Assembly (NCBI GenBank): GCA_937904325.1 | Contig: CALGTK010000029.1 | Coordinates: 1 to 48,261, forward strand | Direction: 5' to 3' | Length of the DNA: 48,261 nucleotides | Source: an uncultured Planctomyces sp. | GTDB lineage: Bacteria > Planctomycetota > Planctomycetia > Planctomycetales > Planctomycetaceae | In this document: piece after piece, positions 35,409 through 43,065 of the stretch | Numbering within the stretch: position 1 is the stretch's first letter | Layout: each line of letters starts with the position of its first letter | Made by a program: the position numbers and the translations under genes | Notes under the pieces: generated by a model | Database searches by the model: none | Told to the model about the DNA's origin: nothing | The model's input: only the letters and a program-made list of their open reading frames with translations

Positions 35409-36800
35409 ATGACCGGCGAGCGAATTCTTTTTGTGACCGGACGGTTTGCCGAGGAACCTCTGCGAGGAGTTGTCGATCAGCTTGCCGTACAGACAGGGTT
35501 TGTTGCCGACGTCGCTGTCACGAAAATCAGTGTCGCTGCGTTGCTGCACGTCGATTGGTTGGCCGGACAATTGAAGTTGGATGACGCGGTCGATCGAGTC
35601 ATTCTGCCTGGATGGTGCCAGGGAGAACTTTCAAAGCTTGAGTCCCGGTTCGGTGTGTCGTTTGAACTCGGACCAAAAGACCTCTTCGATTTGCCCGCCC
35701 ATTTTGGCTCGGAGGAGAAACTGCCGGTCGATCTTTCGCAGTATTCCATCGAGATACTTGCAGAGATCAATCACGCGCCGCGGCTGACCGACGACGAGAT
35801 CGTCGCACTGGCGGAAGATTATCGCAGGAGCGGTGCCAATCTGATCGACCTTGGCTGCATTCCGGGTGAGTCATGGTCCCGCGTCGGTGAAGTTACGAAA
35901 CAGCTTGTTGATCGAGGATTACGAGTTTCGATCGATAGCTTTGATCGCGTCGAAGTTGAGACCGCGATTCATGCAGGTGCAGAGTTGGTGCTGAGCTGTA
36001 ACCAGTCGAATATCGATTGGGCCTCGCAGCTTGACGTAGAGCTGGTGGCAATTCCGGAAGTACCGTTTTCGCTGGAGTCACTGGAAGAGACGGTTCAGCG
36101 TTTAATCGAAGCCAAAGCCTGTTTTCGTATCGATCCGATTCTGGAGCCGATTGGCTTCGGCTTTGCCGCTTCACTGGGCCGATATTTTGAAGCTAGAAAA
36201 CGGTGGCCTGGTTCGAACATCATGATGGGGATAGGTAATCTGACTGAGTTGACTGAAGTCGATGCTGCCGGAATGAACTTCCTGCTGGCTGGCATCTGCG
36301 AAGAACTTGGTATTCGCAGCGTGCTTACCACGGAAGTGATTAATTGGGCTCGATCTTCGGTGCGGGAGTTTGACCTTGCTCGCCGACTGACTAGACACAG
36401 TGTTCAGAATCGAGCGTTGCCGAAACATGTCGATTCGAAGCTGGTTGTGCTGCGGGATTCGAAGCTACGGGAGCAGGGCCAAGCGGTTCTAGAGACATTG
36501 GCCGGTCAGATCACCGATCCCAATTACAGAATCTTTGCGGAACGCGGCAATATTCACGTCATGAATCGGGATGGGTACTGGCAGGGCACAGACCCTTTTG
36601 AACTGTTTCGGCGAGTCCGTAAAAATGCCGAGAGGCCGCTATCGGAAGGGCACACATTTTATCTTGGATATGAAGTCTGCAAAGCGGCGACTGCTCTGCG
36701 GTTAGGAAAGCAGTACGTACAGGATGAAGAGCTGGACTGGGGGTTCCTGTCTGCTGACGGGGAGTCTTATGTGTCAGGTCGGCACAACGTCGAGTATTAA
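35409..36800 (+). CDS. DUF6513 / dihydropteroate synthase-related protein
   Basis: A 463-residue cytoplasmic protein. Residues about 1-115 form the DUF6513-type N-terminal domain (MTGERILFVTGRFAE start). About 125-330 is a pterin-binding TIM barrel like FolP (SGANLIDLGCIPGESW, LRVSIDSFD, ELVLSCNQSN). The C-terminal 110 residues (ITDPNYRIFAERGNIHVMN, then GYEVCKAATALRLGKQY) are specific to this family. Homologues are found with tetrahydromethanopterin-dependent C1 genes in methylotrophs and planctomycetes, so a role in methanopterin cofactor synthesis is likely but inferred. The frame opens at 35361; I use the ATG at 35409, where homology starts. No other C1 gene is adjacent. Confidence 0.82.
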   Translation: MTGERILFVTGRFAEEPLRGVVDQLAVQTGFVADVAVTKISVAALLHVDWLAGQLKLDDAVDRVILPGWCQGELSKLESRFGVSFELGPKDLFDLPAHFGSEEKLPVDLSQYSIEILAEINHAPRLTDDEIVALAEDYRRSGANLIDLGCIPGESWSRVGEVTKQLVDRGLRVSIDSFDRVEVETAIHAGAELVLSCNQSNIDWASQLDVELVAIPEVPFSLESLEETVQRLIEAKACFRIDPILEPIGFGFAASLGRYFEARKRWPGSNIMMGIGNLTELTEVDAAGMNFLLAGICEELGIRSVLTTEVINWARSSVREFDLARRLTRHSVQNRALPKHVDSKLVVLRDSKLREQGQAVLETLAGQITDPNYRIFAERGNIHVMNRDGYWQGTDPFELFRRVRKNAERPLSEGHTFYLGYEVCKAATALRLGKQYVQDEELDWGFLSADGESYVSGRHNVEY

Positions 36801-36819
36801 TTTCGTCGAGTATTAATTT
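36788..36819 (+). repeat. Perfect 16-bp tandem duplication spanning the stop codon
   Basis: The 16 bases at 36788-36803 are repeated exactly at 36804-36819. The first copy holds the TAA stop of the DUF6513 gene (36798-36800), so the second copy is non-coding. It looks like a recent slippage duplication. Confidence 0.9.
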
Positions 36820-37177
36820 CCCGTCGTCGCCGACCTCGTCCGAGGTTTACGTCAATTGCGGCGTCAATCTTTGGCTGACTCGCACAATCCTGGCGCTGCC
36901 CTGCACGAAATGCCGATGCGAACGGCTTCATCCGTTTATGTGATTCGCATCCGAATGCAGACGAGTAGAGCTTCGTCCACAGTGAACAACATGACTGCTC
37001 GACCGGTGTGGTCCGTTCTGCGGATCGCATGATATCGGATTTTTTCAGGTGATCTTTATCGGAGCCACTTTTCAAATTCTGCTTACAGGCTGGCAACCAT
37101 TTTCGCTGTAGATATCAGGTCCCGCTACACACGGTGAGGCAATCATTGTTACGTCCACAACTCTGAACAATCCATTC
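36801..37177. other. Intergenic stretch before the kinase-like gene
   Basis: About 375 bases. After the tandem duplication there is no supported gene; a minus-strand frame (36797-37096) is Cys/Lys-rich without family features. No clear promoter or terminator was found. Confidence 0.45.
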
Positions 37178-37618
37178 ATGACAGGCGACCGGCTTTCGCA
37201 AATTCGCATTCCTTGCCAGATGATGCACGTCCGCGGCGAAGTAGAGAAGTTTGTTTCCCGAGTGGTGGCCTGGGGCGTCACTCACGATGAGTCGCTGGCT
37301 TTGCGACACAGTCTGCATGAAGCCGTGGTTAACACCGTTCGATACGGCAACGCGGGCGAACCGAATCGGCAGATTCGCATTTGCTACCGGTTTCTGAGTA
37401 ATGACATCTTCATTGAAGTTGAAGGTCGCGGGTTCGGCCGAGAATTGGTGTCTGACCTAACCACCGACAAGAACCAAATTAGCCGCGGGGGGACGCGGTC
37501 TGCTGATGCACTTTATAAATTCAGTCGAGTACAACGATCCTGGCAACTGCGTGACTATGCGTTGAACGTGCTAGTTCGCTTAAATTGCGACGGTGCTCAA
37601 AGAAAAAGCGAACGGTGA
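37178..37618 (+). CDS. RsbW-like anti-sigma factor/serine kinase, frameshifted near the C-terminus
   Basis: A HATPase_c_2 ATP-binding protein of the RsbW/SpoIIAB type, expected to bind a sigma factor or phosphorylate an anti-sigma antagonist. The N-box LHEAVVNTVRYGN (E48, N52) is clear. The frame as read runs 146 codons, but after R103-G-G the residues lose all family character. One base less in the G6 run at 37487-37492 gives GGRGLLMHFINSVEYND and a stop at 37563-37565, which is the canonical G2 box and terminal strand. The gene therefore looks frameshifted, or carries a sequence error or a programmed slip. The G1 box is also odd: EVEGRGFG lacks the usual Asp. Confidence 0.75.
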   Translation: MTGDRLSQIRIPCQMMHVRGEVEKFVSRVVAWGVTHDESLALRHSLHEAVVNTVRYGNAGEPNRQIRICYRFLSNDIFIEVEGRGFGRELVSDLTTDKNQISRGGTRSADALYKFSRVQRSWQLRDYALNVLVRLNCDGAQRKSER

Positions 37619-37637
37619 GGACGTCTCCACCGTTCGC
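37608..37637 (-). terminator. Intrinsic terminator between the kinase-like gene and the oxidoreductase
   Basis: A perfect 10-bp stem (37608-37617 with 37628-37637) and 10-base loop, followed on the minus strand by TTTTT. It lies 29 bases past the stop of the minus-strand oxidoreductase gene. The uncorrected kinase frame would end inside the stem, but the corrected one ends 43 bases before it. Confidence 0.8.
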
Positions 37638-37666
37638 TTCTGGTTAGTCAGTGAAGTCCGACTTGC

Positions 37667-39517
37667 TTAAACAGGCAAGCCTTCTTCGACGAGTAGATCG
37701 CCGAGTCTCGACTGGACTTTTGTTTTCAACTCGCCGAAGAATTCTCGCGTATTGAAGTGCGGGAGCTGGATTTGTGGATACTCGTCGTGAGCTTCCTCCG
37801 GCATTGTGTAATCGGCATCGGTGAACCCCTGGCGAAGTTCCAGCCGGTAGCCTCGCAGAAAGACTCGACGGATTGTCTTCTGAATTTCATCGGTTGAAAT
37901 CTGCAGGCCCGTCAGAGCAGTGACTGCCTTTGCCATATTGTCGTCAGTCATGCCACTGAATTTACATACGCCAAGGAAGTCGTCGCGAAGAATCGCCAAA
38001 CCGCGATTGGTGATCGCGTCGACCCAGTAATCCATTTCGGTTTCCTTTTCGATCAGTAACAGCAGGTACGTCTTCATCGACATGTGGCCGCCCGCCAAAG
38101 CCCACGGGTAACCTGGATTTGTCTGTGGGAGGTACGCAGCGTATTCCATCCCCTTTGACTGCATGGCGTATTCGGGAGCGCCAAGTTCTTTGCTGAGTCT
38201 TAGAGTTCCCTGGCCAAGTTCTGGTAGCTTGCCCTGGCCGATTTCTTCCAGAACCTTGTGAGCGGTCTTGTAGTCTCCGTAGGTCACTCCGTGAGCGATC
38301 ATTTTATCGGGGTTTCGGCGGTTGTACTCCATCGCGTACGAGAGAGTTGTCCCGACGGAGATTGAGTCCATGCAGTATTGGTCGACGACTTCGCAGAGTT
38401 CCAGACATTCGTCAGGTTCAAAGATGCCGACGTTTGACGAGAGCAGATTGAGTGGTTCGAAGTCGAGCTTTGCTCGGAATTTTGAAGCCTTGCCGTCGTC
38501 GCCTTCGTCATAGACGTTCTTATGGCACGAGATGCCGCAACGGAAACACGATTCATCTTTGACGACGTACGGTCCCTGCTCCCAGTTGTCTCGATACAAA
38601 GGAAGAGACACTTTCGTTCCGGTTGGAACGAAGTTCATTTCAGGCATCGCGTGGACCGGGTTCAGAGCGTCGTAGTTAGCCCAGGTTCCGCCACCGCCCC
38701 CGAACTTTTTTTTGTCGCGTAACTTCGCGCTGCCTTTGCCTTTCGCGACTTCCTGATTGAGTTCTTTCAACTCAGGCGGAGCTTTTGAGCCGACACGGTC
38801 TTTGGTGTCAGCAACGATCGCTATCAGATTCTTGGAACCCATCACGCCGCCCATGCCACCTCGACCACAGAATCGCGGTTTGTTGTCTTTCGACTTGAGC
38901 TGGTTCTCGGTCGAAAGAGCTATCGCTGCGTACCGGCAGTTTTCGTAGTTCTCGCCGGAAGGGCCGATCACGGCAAAGTGTGCATTCGGGTACCTCTCAT
39001 GCAGCTTCAGAATCTTCGGGTTCACCTGCATGCCGACCAGGTCGGACGCGTCTTCAAAGCTGAACTGTGTCGGCCCGTCATCGCCGTCACGATGAATTCG
39101 CAGAAGCGTTGGCTTTTCGCAGCGGCCAGTGAAAATGACTTCGTCGACGTCGAGGTGTCGAAGTTTCGTTCCGAACTTACCACTGCCAGCAGACCACATC
39201 GCCGAAGGCCGACCGCTGAGCGATGACTTCAACGGCGAGTAACCGTGGAAGTAGGTCCTCAGCCCGGTCATGAAGTCCGTGCCGCTGAGAATTCCGAGAT
39301 TCAGAATCAACGTCGCTGACGGATCGTACGGCGTGTCAGTTGCACAGTTTTCGAGCAGCTTGAATCCCCGGGCGATTCCTCCAAACGCATCCTCAAGGTC
39401 TTCACACTGCACAGTTTCGGTTGTGACAGCTTGCGACATTAGATCGATCTTGAACGATCTAATCTTGAAGCCCTGAAGTTTTTTAGCCACGCCGTTTTCG
39501 TCCGTGTCGCTGATCAT
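37667..39517 (-). CDS. Aldehyde ferredoxin oxidoreductase family protein (tungsten/molybdenum pterin enzyme)
   Basis: A 616-residue AOR-family enzyme, expected to oxidise an aldehyde (or reduce an acid) with a bis-tungstopterin centre and one 4Fe-4S cluster. GRGGMGGVMGSKN (about 218-230) is the pterin-binding signature. The cluster ligands are C324-x2-C327-x3-C331 (SCFRCGISCHKN) and C518 in the DDFLGVCKF motif, matching the spacing in the archaeal enzymes. An N-terminal stretch of about 15 residues precedes the core. GGGAG lies about 9 bases before the ATG. No adjacent ferredoxin, cofactor or tungstate-uptake gene is seen. The subfamily and substrate are uncertain. Confidence 0.9.
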   Translation of the reverse strand: MISDTDENGVAKKLQGFKIRSFKIDLMSQAVTTETVQCEDLEDAFGGIARGFKLLENCATDTPYDPSATLILNLGILSGTDFMTGLRTYFHGYSPLKSSLSGRPSAMWSAGSGKFGTKLRHLDVDEVIFTGRCEKPTLLRIHRDGDDGPTQFSFEDASDLVGMQVNPKILKLHERYPNAHFAVIGPSGENYENCRYAAIALSTENQLKSKDNKPRFCGRGGMGGVMGSKNLIAIVADTKDRVGSKAPPELKELNQEVAKGKGSAKLRDKKKFGGGGGTWANYDALNPVHAMPEMNFVPTGTKVSLPLYRDNWEQGPYVVKDESCFRCGISCHKNVYDEGDDGKASKFRAKLDFEPLNLLSSNVGIFEPDECLELCEVVDQYCMDSISVGTTLSYAMEYNRRNPDKMIAHGVTYGDYKTAHKVLEEIGQGKLPELGQGTLRLSKELGAPEYAMQSKGMEYAAYLPQTNPGYPWALAGGHMSMKTYLLLLIEKETEMDYWVDAITNRGLAILRDDFLGVCKFSGMTDDNMAKAVTALTGLQISTDEIQKTIRRVFLRGYRLELRQGFTDADYTMPEEAHDEYPQIQLPHFNTREFFGELKTKVQSRLGDLLVEEGLPV

Positions 39518-39816
39518 CGTCGGCGTCTCCCTGGATGCTTCTTATATTGTCGCGTGAAACGAAGTCTGCCTGTTTTGGCCGTTCGGTCGTGTTCGGCTTC
39601 TGAACAGGCGAATGATGGCCTTAACCGATCAATTCGACAAGGTTTTCCGAGCAGTCCTGACAAGATTGTATCGATCGGTCTGTTGTCCAACGGTTGAGGT
39701 GTCAACGTCGTGCCGAGGTCGGTTCAGATGCCATCTGAAGAGCGGGCGACGTTTCGGGCTGCCGGCTTTAAACCATAATTAAATCGTTCTGAGATTGTAG
39801 TTTCCAGGATCGGATG
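39518..39816. other. Intergenic stretch upstream of the oxidoreductase
   Basis: About 300 bases that should hold the oxidoreductase promoter. I saw no supported gene and no convincing -35/-10 pair. Confidence 0.4.
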
Positions 39817-40274
39817 TCAGATTCTGGGTCGATCATGTCCTTCTGAAGTCATCTCGGATGAAATAATCACGACATTCTCCCACGCCGCCGCTTCATATTG
39901 CGGGGGCATCGGAACGGCGAAACCGTCCAGCCCCAACACGATCGCCGTCGCCTGATCTCCAGGTTTCATATCGACTAAGACTGAGTGTCCTTGTGCGGCA
40001 ACCGTTCGTGTTTCAGCCAACAGGCACGGTTAACCTGTGGAGTGTCGCCGACGTCACTCCAAACCGTCGTCAGGCTCAGGACTGCTGCACAACCGACGAC
40101 GAATTTATGGGCTATCGAGCGGTTGTGACGCGTTTCGAGCAACGGTAGTTCTTTTAAGATTCGCCGAGCCAACCACTCAACTCCAATCGCCGCAGAAACT
40201 GACCATGCTCCCGCGCTGGCGAGTGCAAAATTCATTTCCGAAGGTGTCAACAGCAGCACGGCGACAGGGATCAT
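39817..40274 (-). pseudogene. Possible frameshifted small membrane protein gene
   Basis: Two overlapping minus-strand frames look like halves of one protein. The upstream one (40274 to 39975) has hydrophobic segments (IPVAVLLLTPSEMNFALASAGAW, FVVGCAAVLSLTTV) and a GGAG 5 bases before its ATG. The downstream one (40020 to 39817) reads DMKPGDQATAIVLGLDGFAV then AAAWENVVIIS, which has genuine protein-like composition but no start of its own apart from a TTG. A single frameshift near 40000-40015 would join them. I do not recognise the family. Confidence 0.35.
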
Positions 40275-40561
40275 GATGCTCCAGCAGGTGAGCAGTCGTT
40301 TGCGAGAATGACTGGCGGAACGCCTGCGAAGGCAAATTTGGCGGGTCTGGTTGACTCAGGCAGTCACGCTGCCTGTTACGATTGACCGGTCATGCCAGAG
40401 GTTCTTTGCTTATGAGTCCAAAGTCAGGTCAGACCGATTCGGCTAATAGTACGGGGACGAGCAGTGCCTCATCGTGAATCGATCGACAACGCTCTGGTGA
40501 GTGGCTATTCGCAAGTCATAGAATCGCTGCAGTATTCGTTACTCGCTGCGCAACCACTCCA

Positions 40562-41119
40562 ATGTCGGTCGTTCCCATGAAGCAAGCCGCTCTTCCGATT
40601 CTAGTTCTGCTGGTCATCGTCACTCTGGCGATTGTTACAGCGTTGCCGTCAGCTTCGGTCGAAGCCGACCATTACCAGCGATTCCGAGATGGAAATTCGC
40701 TCTACACGCTACTCAGCGGTAGCATTGGTCGAGGTTATTCTTTACAGGATGTGGAAGAACTTCTTGGTCCCGGCACTCCGTTGGGATCTAAGGACTCTGT
40801 CGACACACACCGAGCATCTCTTCGTGAAACGGCGCGGTGGACGCCCGACTCTTATCCGGATGGAATTTACAACGACGACACATTCAGGACGTGGTCAGGA
40901 AGCAACGAAGAGGTGACTTTGCAGTTTCGCAATGACCACCTGGTGAATTTCTCACCCGAGCAGTTCACTACGTTCCGCCCTGCGTACGACCTTGCCGGTC
41001 AGGCAGAACAGTATGACGAAATTGAAGTAAGCTCTGAATTGGAGATCGCAGGGCGGGAAGTCTTATCGACTCCCCTGGTCCGAGCGAAACCAATCCCAGT
41101 GCCGACGACAGTACAATAG
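40562..41119 (+). CDS. Exported or membrane-anchored protein with an SmpA/OmlA-like segment
   Basis: A 185-residue protein with an N-terminal hydrophobic helix (about 10-30), either a signal peptide or anchor. The IGRGYSLQDVEELLGPGTPL segment (about 54-73) resembles the GMSxxEVxxLLG motif of SmpA/OmlA-like small domains. The YNDDTFRTWSGSNEEVTLQFRNDHLVNF part fits the following strands of that fold. The last 40 residues are low-complexity. Function unknown. It lies 88 bp before the PQQ-repeat gene on the same strand. Confidence 0.7.
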   Translation: MSVVPMKQAALPILVLLVIVTLAIVTALPSASVEADHYQRFRDGNSLYTLLSGSIGRGYSLQDVEELLGPGTPLGSKDSVDTHRASLRETARWTPDSYPDGIYNDDTFRTWSGSNEEVTLQFRNDHLVNFSPEQFTTFRPAYDLAGQAEQYDEIEVSSELEIAGREVLSTPLVRAKPIPVPTTVQ

Positions 41120-41207
41120 GCGGTGAGGGCATTGCACATCACGTTCTGGCAACTGTGATTCAACAGTCAGACGCGGCGGCAACCAACAAGATTATCAAGA
41201 GGCAGTT

Positions 41208-42464
41208 ATGACTCGTCTTCAAACAACCCTTGCCGTACTGGCAATGCTGTGCGTCTCTTCGTTGTCAGCATTTGCGCAAACTCGAGTCCTTCCAAGTTCG
41301 CGTGATCTGGCGAGGTTTGGTCTCGAACGAGCCTGGCATGGTCAAGCGACGCTTGATGTCAGACAGGATCGTGTCCGGCACGTCGTGCTTGATGAGCAAT
41401 CCCTCTATGTCCAATCGTCGGGCGGGATCATTACGGCCTTTGACAGCGAGACCGGCCAGAAGCGTTGGGCTGTGCAGCTTGGCCGCCAAAACACTCCGAG
41501 TCAGGCGTGCGTGTCTAATGAGGACAAAGTTCTGGCCATTGTCGGAACGACACTCTACGCACTCGACAAAATTGACGGTGAGCTGATCTGGAAATTGTCG
41601 ATGCCGAACTCAGCGTCAACGAGCCCTTCAGTTGACAACCGACGGCTGTACTACGGGACTCTCGATGGCAGCGTCTATGCGTATGATCTCAAAAAGATCG
41701 AAGAGCTGCACAACGACAACCTGCTGCCGCAATGGACCAACGTCGCGTTGCTGTGGCGTTACAAAGCCGCAGCCGAAATTACGACTCAAGCCATCTCAAA
41801 CAATCTGACGCTTAACTTTGCCAGTCGGGACAAATCGCTCTACTCGCTGACTGCAGCCGATCGAACACTCCAGTGGCAGTTTGAAACCGACCGAGCTGTT
41901 TCTGCTCCGCTGGGGTATTCACCAGGTTTTGTCTACCTGGCTTCTGAAGACTTCAACGTCTTCTGCATTAAACAGGACACGGGTTCCGTGCGGTGGCATG
42001 AAGGTGTCGGACTCCCGATCAAGAAAGAGGTCCGCGTTATCGGCAATAACTGCTACGTATTCCCTCACCGCGGCGGTGTGTTCTGCCTCTCGAACATTTC
42101 TGGAGAACGACGCTGGAAAAAGCCGTACATGGAAGATTTTATTGGAGCGACAAAGAAACTTGTTTTCCTGACGGACAACCTCGGGCAGGTCTCGATCCTG
42201 GCATCGGCCGATGGAGCACCGATTGGATCGCTGAAATTGCAGAACTTCAAAATTCGCTACGGCAATGAACTGACTGACCGACTCTACATGGCAACCGAGT
42301 CCGGGTTGATTATGTGCCTCCGCGAGCAGAATAAAGAATTTCCGACCTACCATATGTTCCCCGAACGCCAACCGATTCTGCCTGAGTTTGCTTCAGGCGA
42401 TACTGATGGCTCTGCCGCAGCAGATGCCGATAATGACGGTAACGATTCCGGCTTCAACTTCTGA
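41208..42464 (+). CDS. Exported PQQ-binding-like beta-propeller protein
   Basis: A 418-residue protein with a signal peptide ending near SAFAQTRV (about residue 24). Repeated blades of the PQQ/quinoprotein type are seen: ITAFDSETGQKRWAVQL, LYALDKIDGELIWKLSM, VFCIKQDTGSVRWHEG and VFCLSNISGERRWKKP. It resembles BamB in architecture but lacks a lipobox, so a specific role is not assigned. The last 25 residues are acidic and Gly/Asp-rich. AGAGG lies 5 bases before the ATG. Confidence 0.88.
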   Translation: MTRLQTTLAVLAMLCVSSLSAFAQTRVLPSSRDLARFGLERAWHGQATLDVRQDRVRHVVLDEQSLYVQSSGGIITAFDSETGQKRWAVQLGRQNTPSQACVSNEDKVLAIVGTTLYALDKIDGELIWKLSMPNSASTSPSVDNRRLYYGTLDGSVYAYDLKKIEELHNDNLLPQWTNVALLWRYKAAAEITTQAISNNLTLNFASRDKSLYSLTAADRTLQWQFETDRAVSAPLGYSPGFVYLASEDFNVFCIKQDTGSVRWHEGVGLPIKKEVRVIGNNCYVFPHRGGVFCLSNISGERRWKKPYMEDFIGATKKLVFLTDNLGQVSILASADGAPIGSLKLQNFKIRYGNELTDRLYMATESGLIMCLREQNKEFPTYHMFPERQPILPEFASGDTDGSAAADADNDGNDSGFNF

Positions 42465-43065
42465 TCAGGAACGTCATTAATCAGGATTTTCTGGGAGCTC
42501 TTAAGCACGATCATGCGCGGCGTTCTGGACTTTCGATGCGCATGAAGATGCCAGGTCAAAAGCCGCATCTGCCATCCACTTTCGCAGTCCAAAGCAGGTC
42601 AGCATTCTCTGAATAAAGAGGGACCTGTTCCTTGTGGCTGATAGAGAGTTCAGACAGCCATTTGACAAACGAACAACAGCCGACTTTCGTGGTCGATGGC
42701 CACTCAGCGGCGAGTACAAAGACACGCCCCCTGCTTCGACTGCAACGACGAAGACTGTTTACTACAAACTGACTAAAATAATTCCGACGGAGTGGTATCG
42801 TTCGAATTGTGCCGCTCGACTGCATTGGTTGCCTGTACTGGTTGGTCAGGAATCCGGTCCGGGATGCGTCAGTCTGACAAACCGCGGCACAGGACGCGAC
42901 AGATTACGACGGTGCTCAACTGTCAGGACAGATTTTTCCGGCTATGATCAGTCACTTTTCGGCCTGCAAATCTGCTTCGACAACGCGGCTCTGGCGTGTC
43001 AGCATTGCAATAGCCGCAGGGGCTTTGGTTTCCAGCCCCTGACACCTTGAGACGATTGGTGATTG
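42465..43065. other. 600-bp stretch without a convincing gene
   Basis: Open frames exist on both strands (plus 42634-43050; minus 42556-42825 and 42501-42725), but none shows family features, a signal peptide or a good ribosome site, and they overlap one another. The stretch may be decayed DNA plus the promoter of the membrane protein at 43066. Confidence 0.45.

Noticed and set aside
36797-37096. A 99-codon minus-strand frame after the DUF6513 gene
   Set aside because: Composition is Cys/Lys/Arg-rich without repeats or motifs, and part of it is the tandem duplication and intergenic sequence.
42556-43050. Overlapping frames between the PQQ-repeat and membrane protein genes
   Set aside because: They compete on both strands, lack ribosome sites and show no recognisable domain.
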